This document shows, one piece after another, positions 28,056-36,695 of a DNA stretch of 62,195 bases. The position numbers were made by a program, and so were the translations under genes. The notes beneath the pieces were generated by a model. That model had not been told where the DNA came from, made no database searches, and saw only the letters and a program-made list of their open reading frames with translations. Source of the DNA: Sphingomonadales bacterium (GTDB lineage: Bacteria; Pseudomonadota; Alphaproteobacteria; Sphingomonadales; Sphingomonadaceae); contig JAFKLT010000058.1 of the NCBI GenBank assembly GCA_017309275.1, positions 1 to 62,195 of the forward strand, read 5' to 3'. Within the stretch, counting starts at the first letter, position 1. Each line of letters opens with the position of its first letter.

Positions 28056-28468
28056 GCAGGATTGCGCGCGAATTGCGGCAGGCCCGCGGGGATGTCGACC
28101 CACGGCAGCGCGGAAGCTGTCCAGACGTGGATCGTCGGGGCGAACTGCCCCGGATCGTCGGCAGTCCCCGCTTTCACGATCGCGATGTTGGGCGATGCGG
28201 CGGACAGCGACCGGATCGGCGAGCCGCAGGTCGCGCAGAATTGCCGCAGCACCGGCTGGCCGCTTTCGGTGTCATGATCTTCCCAGGTCGTGACGGCGCC
28301 CGTCATCGCCATCGCGTCGTCACGCAGGACGACGTTCACCGAAAAGGCGCTGCCCGACTGGCGCCGGCAATTGCTGCAATGGCAGACTGCGACGACCATA
28401 GGCTTGCCGGTCAGGCGATACCGCACAGCACCGCAGTTGCACCCGCCCTCGATTTCGGTTTCCGGCAT
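28052..28468 (-). CDS. GFA-family (glutathione-dependent formaldehyde-activating enzyme-like) zinc protein
   Basis: A 138-residue GFA/CENP-V domain protein with all zinc cysteines: CNC (10, 12), CHCSNC (29, 31, 34) and CATC (78, 81). The family includes the glutathione-dependent formaldehyde-activating enzyme, but most members have other, mostly unknown roles. A GGGAGAAGAG ribosome site precedes the ATG. It is the first gene of a two-gene operon with the fused CoA-transferase, divergent from the aldehyde dehydrogenase operon across a perfect 13-bp dyad. Confidence 0.85.
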   Translation of the reverse strand: MPETEIEGGCNCGAVRYRLTGKPMVVAVCHCSNCRRQSGSAFSVNVVLRDDAMAMTGAVTTWEDHDTESGQPVLRQFCATCGSPIRSLSAASPNIAIVKAGTADDPGQFAPTIHVWTASALPWVDIPAGLPQFARNPA

Positions 28469-28506
28469 CGCTCTTCTCCCATATTCGTTTTCAATTGCAC
28501 TTTTAT

Positions 28507-28519
28507 CTAACGTCGTTAG
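28507..28519. promoter_or_regulatory. operator-like dyad, cluster D motif copy 1
   Basis: CTAACGTCGTTAG is a perfect inverted repeat, CTAACG-T-CGTTAG, between the divergent GFA and aldehyde dehydrogenase genes. Close relatives occur at 33908-33920 and 40971-40983, and a weaker one at 41975-41987. The TetR-family gene at 39508 is the obvious candidate regulator. Confidence 0.62.
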
Positions 28520-28583
28520 TTTGTAAAGGCAGCAGCGAACAATCGAGCCGACAATGATCGGCAGGACAAGAGGGAAGAGGCGA

Positions 28584-29996
28584 ATGAGCGAGCAATTTTC
28601 GATGACGATCGACGGCCGCGCGGTCGATGCCAAGGCGACGATCGAGGTGCGAAACCCGGCAACGGGCGAAGTCTTTGCCGCCGCGCCCGACGCCGATGCC
28701 GCCGATCTCGATGCCGCGGTGACTGCCGCGACGCGTGCCTTCCCGGGCTGGCGCGACACACCGCTCGCGACGCGAAAGGCCTGTCTGGCGAAGGCGGCCG
28801 ACGCGATCGAGGCGCACGCCGATGAACTGGCCGCGCTGTTCGTGAAAGAGCAGGGCCGCCCGCTTCCCGGCGCCGAGATGGAAATCCTGGGCGCGGCGAT
28901 GTGGATGCGGGCCACGACGATGCTCGACATCCCGGTCGATGTCACCGAGGACAGCGACACGCGGCGTATCGAGGTTCATCATGTCCCGCTGGGCGTCGTA
29001 TGCGGCATCGTGCCGTGGAATTTCCCGGTGCTTCTCGCGTCGTGGAAGATCGGCCCGGCGCTGATGGCGGGCAACACGCTGGTCCTGAAGCCGTCGCCCT
29101 TCACGCCGCTTTGCACGCTGCGCATCGGTGAATTGATCCGCGATGCCTTTCCTGCTGGCGTGATCAACATCATCAGCGGCGGTGACGCGCTCGGCCCGTT
29201 GATGACCGCGCATCCGGGCTTTGCGAAGATCAGCTTTACGGGATCGACCGCGACCGGGCGCCGCGTGATGGAGTCGGCGGCGAAGGACCTGAAGCGCACC
29301 ACGCTGGAACTCGGCGGCAACGACGCGGCGATCGTGCTGCCCGACGTCGATGTCGACGCGGTGGCCGCGCAACTGTTCGAAGGCGCCTTTCACAACACGG
29401 CGCAGGTCTGCGTCGCGACGAAGCGGCTCTATATCCACGCCGACATCTATGACCGGCTTCGCGACCGTCTGCACCAACTGGCGAAGGAACTGCCCGTGGG
29501 CGACGGGGCGGAGCAGGGCAATCGCTATGGTCCGGTCCAGAACGAGCCGCAGTATCGCCGCGTGCTGGCGCTGCTCGACGATGCGCGCGCGAGCGGGCTG
29601 ACCTTGCTCGAAGGGGGCCCAGTTCCCGAGGCCGGCTATTTCGTGCCGTTGACATTGGTCGACAATCCGCCGGAGGATAGCCGCGTCGTGGTCGAGGAAG
29701 CGTTCGGTCCGGTGCTGCCGCTGTTGAAGTTCGACGATATCGACGATGTCGTCGCGCGCGCCAACGACACCGAATATGGTCTGGCGGGCGCAGTGTGGTC
29801 GGCCGATGTCGAGGCCGCGACCGCGATCGCGCATCGGCTGGATACCGGCACGGTCTGGATCAACCAGAATCTCCAGTCGACGCCGTTCACGCCGCTCGCG
29901 GGGGCAAAGCAATCGGGTTTCGGCCAGGAGAACGGCGTACCCGGCCTGCTGGAATTTACGCGGCCCAAGGCGATCTTCATCCCCAAGGCGGCGTGA
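28584..29996 (+). CDS. NAD(P)-dependent aldehyde dehydrogenase
   Basis: A 470-residue ALDH-superfamily enzyme with IVPWNFPV (Asn146), GSTATGR (cofactor binding), the general base LELGG (Glu242) and the nucleophile in NTAQVCVATK (Cys276). It oxidises an aldehyde to the acid, or to acyl-CoA in some subfamilies. I chose the ATG at 28584, which has AGGGAAGAGG just upstream. The next gene, an acyl-CoA dehydrogenase, starts four bases after its stop. The pair forms a plus-strand operon controlled from the region with dyad copy 1. Confidence 0.93.
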   Translation: MSEQFSMTIDGRAVDAKATIEVRNPATGEVFAAAPDADAADLDAAVTAATRAFPGWRDTPLATRKACLAKAADAIEAHADELAALFVKEQGRPLPGAEMEILGAAMWMRATTMLDIPVDVTEDSDTRRIEVHHVPLGVVCGIVPWNFPVLLASWKIGPALMAGNTLVLKPSPFTPLCTLRIGELIRDAFPAGVINIISGGDALGPLMTAHPGFAKISFTGSTATGRRVMESAAKDLKRTTLELGGNDAAIVLPDVDVDAVAAQLFEGAFHNTAQVCVATKRLYIHADIYDRLRDRLHQLAKELPVGDGAEQGNRYGPVQNEPQYRRVLALLDDARASGLTLLEGGPVPEAGYFVPLTLVDNPPEDSRVVVEEAFGPVLPLLKFDDIDDVVARANDTEYGLAGAVWSADVEAATAIAHRLDTGTVWINQNLQSTPFTPLAGAKQSGFGQENGVPGLLEFTRPKAIFIPKAA

Positions 29997-30000
29997 GGCG

Positions 30001-31206
30001 ATGCAGCTCAGCCCCGCCGACGAAGCCTTCCGCGATGAGGTCCGCGCTTTTTTCGCGGCCGAACTGACGCCCGAACTGCGCCGCGCGGGCCGGCTGATGA
30101 CCAGCGTCTATGCCGACCATGAATCGCAGATGGCCTGGCAGGCAAAGCTTCACGCAAAGGGTTGGGCGGCGCCCGCCTGGCCGGTGGAATATGGCGGGTG
30201 CGACTGGAGCGTGGTCCGGCACCATATCTTTGCCAGCCAGCGCGTCCGTGCGGGCGCGCCGCCGGTGTCGCCGATGGGGATCAAGATGTGCGGCCCTGCG
30301 ATCATCGGTTTCGGCACCGACGAACAAAAGGCCCACTTCCTGCCGCGCATGCTGAACGGCGAGCATTTCTGGTGCCAGGGCTATTCGGAGCCTGGTGCGG
30401 GATCGGATCTGGCGGCGCTGCAGATGAAGGCCGTGCGCGACGGCGACGATCTGGTGTGCACCGGCACGAAGATATGGACCACGCATGCGAATGTCGCGAA
30501 CTGGGCCTTCTGCCTCGTCCGCACCGCGAAAGGCGGGCGCAAGCAGCAAGGGATCACCTTCCTGCTGATCGACATGACGTCGCCGGGGATCGAGGTGCGC
30601 CCGATCATCATGGCGTCGGGCGAGCATATTCAGAACCAGATATTCTTCGACAATGTCCGCGTGCCGGTCGCCAATGTGCTCGGCGAGATCGACAATGGCT
30701 GGACCGTCGCCAAATATTTGCTGGAGTTCGAGCGCGGCGGCAGCGCCTATGCGCCCGAGATCGAGGTGGCGCTCGATGATCTGGCAACGCAGGTCGCGGC
30801 GCAACCCACCGGGCCGGGCCGCGCGCTGCTCGACGCAAGGATTGCCGAGGCGCGCATTCGCTGCGACATATTGGCGCGGCTGGAAAGCGATATCCTGTCG
30901 CGCCTGTCGGCGGGTGCGCCGACGGGCACCGATGCCTCGATGATGAAGATTCTCGGCACCGAATTGCAGCAACGCATCACCGAGCTTGCTCTCGATGCCG
31001 CAGGGCCGCTGGCGCGGGCGTTTCAGCCCGGCGTCGCGATGCCCGGCGGTCCGATACCGGGGCATGCGCTGGACGATTATTGCAGCGGCGAGACGTGGCA
31101 GGCGATCGCGCCGCTGCATTATCTGAACGAGCGCGCGAGCAGCATCTATGCCGGGACGAACGAGATTCAGCGCAACATCCTGGCGAAGGCCGAACTCGGC
31201 CTCTAG
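30001..31206 (+). CDS. acyl-CoA dehydrogenase, large type
   Basis: A 401-residue flavoprotein of the acyl-CoA dehydrogenase family. FAD/substrate-binding motifs include CQGYSEPGAGSDLAAL and TGTKIWTTHAN, and the C-terminal YLNERASSIYAGTNEIQRNI is typical of the FadE-like enzymes found in steroid and terpenoid pathways, some of which work as heteromers. It would introduce a C2-C3 double bond into an acyl-CoA thioester. It follows the aldehyde dehydrogenase gene by four bases. It converges on a second, shorter acyl-CoA dehydrogenase gene, a plausible partner. Confidence 0.9.
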   Translation: MQLSPADEAFRDEVRAFFAAELTPELRRAGRLMTSVYADHESQMAWQAKLHAKGWAAPAWPVEYGGCDWSVVRHHIFASQRVRAGAPPVSPMGIKMCGPAIIGFGTDEQKAHFLPRMLNGEHFWCQGYSEPGAGSDLAALQMKAVRDGDDLVCTGTKIWTTHANVANWAFCLVRTAKGGRKQQGITFLLIDMTSPGIEVRPIIMASGEHIQNQIFFDNVRVPVANVLGEIDNGWTVAKYLLEFERGGSAYAPEIEVALDDLATQVAAQPTGPGRALLDARIAEARIRCDILARLESDILSRLSAGAPTGTDASMMKILGTELQQRITELALDAAGPLARAFQPGVAMPGGPIPGHALDDYCSGETWQAIAPLHYLNERASSIYAGTNEIQRNILAKAELGL

Positions 31207-31221
31207 CCACCGGTTTCGCGG

Positions 31222-32232
31222 TCAGGGCAGCGCCATGTAGCGTGCGAGATGCTCGTCGCGCGTGCCGAATTCGCTTTCGATCGCGGTCAGCCGCTTGAAC
31301 AGGGCCGATACCGGCAGTTCCTCCGTCATGCCCATGCCGCCGTGAAGCTGCACGGCGTTCTGGCCGACGAAGCGGCCCGCGTCGGCGATCGTGACTTTCG
31401 CGGCGCTGATCGCGCGGATGCGATCCCTGGTGTCCAGGTCCAGCGCGTCGGCGGCCAGCGCCGCGGCGGCGGCGGCTCGCCTGGCCTCGATATGCATGTC
31501 GACAAGGCGGTGCTGGACCGCCTGAAAGTCGGCGATACGCTGATCAAACTGTTCGCGCTGGACGCAATAGTCGCGCGTGTCGGTGACCAAGCGCGCCATG
31601 ATTGCGCCGGCCTCCGCCGTGATCGCCGCGGCGCCGATGTCTAGGATATCGGCAATATCGTCGGCGGCCACCGGAAGCCGCGCGTCATGTGCGACCGTGA
31701 CGTCGTCGAGCAGCAGATCGGCGGCGCGGCGTCCGTCGATCGTCGGATAGGCCCTCATGGCCAGCACCTCGCGCGGCAGCAGGAAGGCGGCGGCCCCTTC
31801 GCTGGTCATGGCGGTGACGATCGTCGCATCGGCTTCGGCCGCGCCGATCGCGAGCAGCTTGCCGCCCGAAAGACGCCATCCCGTCACGTCGGCTTCGGCG
31901 CGGGCGGGGTCGCGATCATCGATCCAGGCCAGGGCGAGCTTGGCTTCGCCCGCCGCAACGCGTGGCAGCCAATGCGCCGCCGCCGCGCCGCCGGCGCGGT
32001 CGAGCAACACGCCGGCAAGCAGCACGCACTCGAGATAGGGGAGGGCGACGGCGCGCGGCCCAAGCGCTTCGAGCACGGCAAAGCCCGCGCGCGGGGAGAG
32101 GCCGAGTCCGCCGTGAACTTCGGCGAAGGGCAGGCCGAGCACGCCGGCATCGGCAAGCGCCTGCCAGCCGTCCTCATGCGCCTTCAGCCGGTCGAACCGC
32201 GCGATCAGGGCATCTTTCAGTTCGCTGTCCAT
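31222..32232 (-). CDS. acyl-CoA dehydrogenase, short type
   Basis: A 336-residue acyl-CoA dehydrogenase-like chain, about 60 residues shorter than usual. Its N-terminal helical domain is compact (LKDALIARFDRLKAHEDGWQ onward) and the middle beta domain is degenerate, without the usual TEP-x-GSD motif. The C-terminal FAD/dimer motifs REQFDQRIADFQAVQH and VQLHGGMGMTEELP are well kept. Such chains often form alpha2-beta2 complexes with a full-length partner, as in the FadE26/FadE27 type. The ATG is one base from the stop of the upstream GMC oxidoreductase gene, so the two are co-translated. Confidence 0.85.
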   Translation of the reverse strand: MDSELKDALIARFDRLKAHEDGWQALADAGVLGLPFAEVHGGLGLSPRAGFAVLEALGPRAVALPYLECVLLAGVLLDRAGGAAAAHWLPRVAAGEAKLALAWIDDRDPARAEADVTGWRLSGGKLLAIGAAEADATIVTAMTSEGAAAFLLPREVLAMRAYPTIDGRRAADLLLDDVTVAHDARLPVAADDIADILDIGAAAITAEAGAIMARLVTDTRDYCVQREQFDQRIADFQAVQHRLVDMHIEARRAAAAAALAADALDLDTRDRIRAISAAKVTIADAGRFVGQNAVQLHGGMGMTEELPVSALFKRLTAIESEFGTRDEHLARYMALP

Positions 32233-32233
32233 C

Positions 32234-33850
32234 TCAGGCTGCCTTTGTCGTCGGCGCATCGCGCAGGATGATGTCGGCCGCGCGCCAGGCCATCGCCATC
32301 GTCGGGCCGTTGGTGTTACCCGACGGTATCACCGGCATCACCGACGTGTCGATGACGCGCAGCCCATCGACCCCGCGCACGCGGAGCGCCGGATCGACGA
32401 CAGACGCCTCGTCCTTTCCCATCCGGCAGCTTCCGACCGCATGATAGCCGCAGGTGCCGAAGCGGTCATAGGCATCGAGGATTTCTGCGTCGGTATCGAA
32501 CGCAGGCCCCGGCATCGTTTCCTGGGCGATCATTTCTGCAAGCGGTGCCTGCTTCGCATAGTCGCGCATCACCCGCACCGCGCCCACCATCGCTGCGCGA
32601 TCCTCGTCGGTTGCGCGGTAATTGGGTTTGAAGCTGGCCGATGCGTCGGGATCGCGCGTCGCGATATGGATGCTGCCGCGCGAGGTTGGGCGCAGGGGAT
32701 AGATGACGGCATTCATGCCTGGGTGCCTTTCGAGCTGCGTGCGCTGCGTCGCCATGTCGAAGCTGAAGGGCGCGATCAGCATCTGGGCGTCGGGCCGGTT
32801 GAGTCCCGGGCGCGTCTTGAACCAGCCGCCGATTTCATAGGCCGCGGCCGACATCGGCCCGTCACCGGTCAGATAATATTTGAGCGTTGCGAGCAGCAGG
32901 CGCCAGCCGCCGAACACGCGGTTCTGCGACAGGGCATCCTTCGTCAGCTTCCACTGCATGATAATGCCGCGATGTTCGATCAGCCCCTCGCCAACCTGAG
33001 GATTGTGATGGACGAGCGGGATGCCGAGCGCCGCAAGCCGGTCCTTGTCGCCGACGCCCGACCGCTCGAGAATCGCCGGGCTGGCCATCGCGCCGCCGCA
33101 GACGATGACCTCATGCGCGGCGTCGATCGTCTCGCGCGCGCCGCCGTGGACCACCTCCACCCCGATCGCCCGCGTGCCGTCGAACACTATGCGGTCGACG
33201 GTGCGGTCGGTCAGGATGGTGAGGTTGGGGCGCTTTTCGGCCGGACGCAAAAAGGCCTGCGCGGCGCTCTGACGTTTGCCCTTGAAGATGGTGCGTGGTG
33301 CATAGCCGATCGCAACCTGATCATCGGGGGCGTTGACGTCGGGCTTGTTCATCCAGCCCATCGCTTCGCCCGCTGCGACCTGTGCGTCCGAAATCGGCAG
33401 ACGCTGCGTCGGCATCGAAATCTTCATCGGTCCCGCATCGCCGCGCGTTTCGTCGGCGCCAAGCTCGTGGTTCTCGAAGGCGCGATAGGCGGCGCCGATA
33501 TGCGTCCAGCTCCAGTCATCGCTCGATTTCTCGGCGATCGCATCGAAATCGGCGGGCTGGCCGCGCACATACATCATGCCGTTGACCGATGACGATCCGC
33601 CCAGGACGCGCCCGCGGACCCAGGCTTCGGACTGGCCCGCGGTCGACTCTTCGGGCTCGCTCATATGGACCCACAGATGTTTCGGATCCTGCATCACCTT
33701 TGCCAAGCCTTTGGGCATGGAGATGAAGGGATGGCGGTCGCGCGGACCCGCTTCGATCAGCGCGACTCTGATCGCCGGATTTTCGGAAAGACGATAGGCG
33801 AGGACACAGCCCGCCGCCCCGGCACCACAGATGATATAGTCGAAGCGCAT
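32234..33850 (-). CDS. GMC-family FAD oxidoreductase (choline dehydrogenase-like)
   Basis: A 538-residue GMC flavoprotein. The ADP-binding Rossmann motif is GAGAAGCVLAYRL at the N-terminus, the second signature is GRVLGGSSSVNGMMYVRG, and the C-terminal block has HAVGSCRMG and PSGNTNGPTMAMAWRAAD with the active-site His and Asn. It oxidises an alcohol to an aldehyde or ketone. I chose the ATG at 33850 (MRFDYIICG), with GAGGG eight bases upstream; ATGs up to 33901 remain possible. It heads a minus-strand operon with the short acyl-CoA dehydrogenase and faces the Rieske operon. Confidence 0.9.
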   Translation of the reverse strand: MRFDYIICGAGAAGCVLAYRLSENPAIRVALIEAGPRDRHPFISMPKGLAKVMQDPKHLWVHMSEPEESTAGQSEAWVRGRVLGGSSSVNGMMYVRGQPADFDAIAEKSSDDWSWTHIGAAYRAFENHELGADETRGDAGPMKISMPTQRLPISDAQVAAGEAMGWMNKPDVNAPDDQVAIGYAPRTIFKGKRQSAAQAFLRPAEKRPNLTILTDRTVDRIVFDGTRAIGVEVVHGGARETIDAAHEVIVCGGAMASPAILERSGVGDKDRLAALGIPLVHHNPQVGEGLIEHRGIIMQWKLTKDALSQNRVFGGWRLLLATLKYYLTGDGPMSAAAYEIGGWFKTRPGLNRPDAQMLIAPFSFDMATQRTQLERHPGMNAVIYPLRPTSRGSIHIATRDPDASASFKPNYRATDEDRAAMVGAVRVMRDYAKQAPLAEMIAQETMPGPAFDTDAEILDAYDRFGTCGYHAVGSCRMGKDEASVVDPALRVRGVDGLRVIDTSVMPVIPSGNTNGPTMAMAWRAADIILRDAPTTKAA

Positions 33851-33907
33851 CCTCATTTCCCTCGATTTCGGCTGCTTTTGCAGCATTCTCATCCTCTCCA
33901 TAAAAAA

Positions 33908-33920
33908 CTATTGTCATTAG
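33908..33920. promoter_or_regulatory. operator-like dyad, cluster D motif copy 2
   Basis: CTATTGTCATTAG matches copy 1 (CTAACGTCGTTAG) at 10 of 13 positions and keeps five of six symmetric pairs. It overlaps the candidate -35 hexamer of the Rieske operon promoter and lies 58 bases from the GMC gene start, suitable for repressing both directions. Confidence 0.6.
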
Positions 33921-33939
33921 GTAAAGGGTGGAATAGTCT
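33911..33939 (+). promoter_or_regulatory. candidate promoter of the Rieske/CoA-ligase/P450 operon
   Basis: TTGTCA (33911-33916) and TAGTCT (33934-33939) are separated by 17 bases. The hydrolase gene has the same arrangement at its own dyad: TTGACG, 17 bases, CAGTCT (40974-41002). The -10 match is weak, so the support comes from the shared spacing and the overlap with the operator. It lies 30 bases upstream of the ATG, and AAGGAGAGG serves as ribosome site. Confidence 0.4.
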
Positions 33940-33969
33940 GATGCCAACGACAAGGAGAGGATCTGCAAT

Positions 33970-35148
33970 ATGAGTGAAGTTGCAGAAGTTTCACGCCCCG
34001 CGCGCAAGCTGACTACGCTTGCCGACCTGACGCCGAGCCAGATCGAGGCGATCCGCAAGATTCCGGCTGAAAAAGACGCGGTCGTCGTGCCGTTCGGCGC
34101 GACGCGTCCCAATGCGATTTTCACCGGGCAGGAACGCTTCGACCTCGAACAGGAAAAGATTTTTCGTCGCTATCCGGTGCCGGTCACCGTTTCCGCCTTG
34201 CTGGAACCGGGCAGCATCGTCGCCAACGACAGCTATGGCTTTCCGATGCTGGTCTCGCGTACTCGCGACGGCACGATCAAGGCGTTCGTCAACGCCTGCC
34301 AGCACAAGGGATCGAAGATCATCGAGGATTGCGCGGTCCACAAGCAGGGCCGTGTGACCTGTCCCTATCATGCCTGGACCTATGGCATCGACGGCAAGCT
34401 GATCGGCGTGTCGCGCAGCGAGGCGTTCGAGGATTTCGACAAGAGCAAGCGCGGCCTGGCCGAGCTCGAGGCGCGCGAATGGGGCGGCATCGTCTATGTC
34501 CAGCTCAATCGCGCCATCCCAGCTGACTGGTCGAACCTGTCCGAACAGGTCGGCGAAGATTTTACCGCGATCGGCATTCCGTCGGCGCATGTCTATGGCC
34601 GCAAGAGCTTTGACCTCAAGGCGAACTGGAAGGTCGTGCTCGAACCCTTTCTGGAGGGCTATCATGTCCAGCGGCTTCACGCCGCGTCGATCGGCGACCG
34701 CTTCCAGGACGCGCCGAATATCGTCGACATGTTCGGTCCGAACATCCGCCAGGTTTCGGGGCGGATCGGCTATGTTCCCGAAATGCTCGACGAGGATGCG
34801 TCGGCGAACGTCCACAAGCTGGTCACCCACGCCTATACGGCTTTTCCGAACTGCGTCGTGGTGACCAGCCAATATTATACCAGCGTCATGCTCCTCATGC
34901 CGCGCGGGCCGGATCGCACGACGGTCGAATATTTCATGCTGACGCCCGAAGTCGCATCGACGCCGAAGGCCGAGGAGGTGTTCGCGCGCTCCTATGAGCT
35001 GATCCTCAGCGTCTTTGGCGGCGAGGATTTCCGGGCGGCCGAGATCAGCCAGCAGGGACTGAACGCGGGTGTGCCCGAAGAAACCGTCTATTGCGGGCTC
35101 GAGACGAATATCGTGCGCTATTATGAAGCGATCGAAGCGCTTCTGTGA
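33970..35148 (+). CDS. Rieske non-heme iron oxygenase, large subunit
   Basis: A 392-residue aromatic-ring-hydroxylating-type oxygenase. The Rieske [2Fe-2S] ligands are Cys110/His112 and Cys131/His134 (CQH ... CPYH). The catalytic domain carries NWKVVLEPFLEGYHVQRLH, giving the mononuclear iron ligands His232 and His237. No small subunit, ferredoxin or reductase gene is adjacent, so it is either an alpha-only enzyme or borrows electron partners from elsewhere. It is first of five co-directional genes (CoA synthetase, P450, DUF35, thiolase-fold). It likely hydroxylates the pathway substrate; mono- or dioxygenation cannot be decided. Confidence 0.92.
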   Translation: MSEVAEVSRPARKLTTLADLTPSQIEAIRKIPAEKDAVVVPFGATRPNAIFTGQERFDLEQEKIFRRYPVPVTVSALLEPGSIVANDSYGFPMLVSRTRDGTIKAFVNACQHKGSKIIEDCAVHKQGRVTCPYHAWTYGIDGKLIGVSRSEAFEDFDKSKRGLAELEAREWGGIVYVQLNRAIPADWSNLSEQVGEDFTAIGIPSAHVYGRKSFDLKANWKVVLEPFLEGYHVQRLHAASIGDRFQDAPNIVDMFGPNIRQVSGRIGYVPEMLDEDASANVHKLVTHAYTAFPNCVVVTSQYYTSVMLLMPRGPDRTTVEYFMLTPEVASTPKAEEVFARSYELILSVFGGEDFRAAEISQQGLNAGVPEETVYCGLETNIVRYYEAIEALL

Positions 35149-35185
35149 TTATTGAACCGGCGGCAGACCGGATGGAGAGGGACTG

Positions 35186-36685
35186 ATGGCGCAGACTTTG
35201 TCCAGCGCATTGGCTTGGTGGGCGCGCATGCGGCCCGAGCAGCCCGCGGTGGTGCTGGGCGGCGACCGGCTGAGCTATGGCGAATACAAGGCATGGTCGG
35301 ACCGCGTTGCCGCGATGCTGGAGGCCGAAGGGCTGGAGCCGGGCGACCGCGTCGCAATCTGTTCGACCAACAGTATGGCCTATTGCGCGCTGCTGATGGG
35401 CATCATCCGCGCGGGCGGCATCGTCAACCCGGTCAACTTCCGATTCACGCCGCGCGAGATCAGGGAGCTGTGCGAGACCACCGAGCCGCGCTTTACCTTT
35501 GCCGCGCCGGAGTTCGAGGGGAATGTCGCCGCGGCCGGGCTGGTTCCGCGTCCGATGGCGCAGATCGAGGCCCTGCGCCAGGGTGCGCCCGCCTCGCCCG
35601 CGCATGATCCGCAGCCCGATGCGCCGGTCGTGATCATCGCGACGAGCGGGTCGACCGCGAAGCCGAAGGGCGTGGTGTTCACCAACCGATCGATGACCGC
35701 CTATGCCGCCTGCTGGTCGCTCGAAGAGACATCGTCGTCGGCCGGCGCGCGCATCATCAGCCTGGCGCCGCTCAACACCTCGGCGGGTTTCGTCCAGCTC
35801 ATCCACTATATCACGCAGGGCTGCACCATCTTCATGGAACCGGCCTTCGTTCCCGATGCGATCCTGCGATTGCTGCAGGACGAGAAGATCAATTGCTTTG
35901 GAGCCGTCCCGACCTTTTTCGAGGCGATCGCGCGTTGTCCGGGCTTCGCCGACGCCGACCTGTCGTCGATCCGCCTTGCGACCGCGGGGGGCGCCCGGGT
36001 CAGCCGGCAGCTGCTGGACGTCTATAAGGCTAAGGGCATCACGATCCGCCAGATCTATGGCCAGACCGAGGTCGGCGGCAATGTGACGATGATGCCCGAG
36101 CATCTTGCGATGGCCGAGCCCGAGAAATGTGGATGGGGCGGTATCTTCATGGAGGTCCGCGTCGTGCGGCCCGACGGCAGCGATTGCGATCCGGGCGAGG
36201 CAGGCGAGATCGTGATGCGCTCGCCGGGAATGATGCAGGGCTATTGGCGCAACCCGGAAGAGACGGCGAAGGCGATCCGCGACGGCTGGCTCTATTCGGG
36301 CGATATCGGAATGCTCGACGAGCGGGGGCTTTTGACCTTCGTCGACCGGATGAAGGACCTGATCATCTCGGGCGGCCTCAATATTTCGGCGGCCGAGGTC
36401 GAGCGCGTCGTGTGCGAATTCCCCGGCATCGTCGAGGCGCTGGCGATTGCTGCGCCCGACCCGAAATTCGGCGAGACGCCCTTCATCGTCTATCATGGCG
36501 CGGCCGAGATCGACGTTGCCGCGCTGATAACCCACTGCAACGCGAACCTCTCCAACTACAAGGTGCCGCGTTACGTGGCCTTTTCGGCCGACCCGCTGCC
36601 GCGGCTCGCCACCGGCAAATTGTCCAAACCCGCGGTGCGCGAGCTGTACGCCGGCGCGCACGAGACGATGGAGCGCGTGCGATGA
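35186..36685 (+). CDS. acyl-CoA synthetase (AMP-forming)
   Basis: A 499-residue ANL-family adenylating enzyme. The P-loop is TSGSTAKPKGV (near residue 154), followed by IYGQTEVGG, GWLYSGDIGM, VDRMKDLIISGG and the C-terminal catalytic lysine in RLATGKLSK. It activates a carboxylic acid to its CoA thioester using ATP. The length and motifs fit the medium/long-chain or aryl-acid ligases. It lies 37 bases after the Rieske gene, and the P450 gene starts ten bases after its stop. In context it should prime the acid for beta-oxidation-like cleavage by the enzymes that follow. Confidence 0.93.
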   Translation: MAQTLSSALAWWARMRPEQPAVVLGGDRLSYGEYKAWSDRVAAMLEAEGLEPGDRVAICSTNSMAYCALLMGIIRAGGIVNPVNFRFTPREIRELCETTEPRFTFAAPEFEGNVAAAGLVPRPMAQIEALRQGAPASPAHDPQPDAPVVIIATSGSTAKPKGVVFTNRSMTAYAACWSLEETSSSAGARIISLAPLNTSAGFVQLIHYITQGCTIFMEPAFVPDAILRLLQDEKINCFGAVPTFFEAIARCPGFADADLSSIRLATAGGARVSRQLLDVYKAKGITIRQIYGQTEVGGNVTMMPEHLAMAEPEKCGWGGIFMEVRVVRPDGSDCDPGEAGEIVMRSPGMMQGYWRNPEETAKAIRDGWLYSGDIGMLDERGLLTFVDRMKDLIISGGLNISAAEVERVVCEFPGIVEALAIAAPDPKFGETPFIVYHGAAEIDVAALITHCNANLSNYKVPRYVAFSADPLPRLATGKLSKPAVRELYAGAHETMERVR

Positions 36686-36695
36686 GGAGCAAGAC

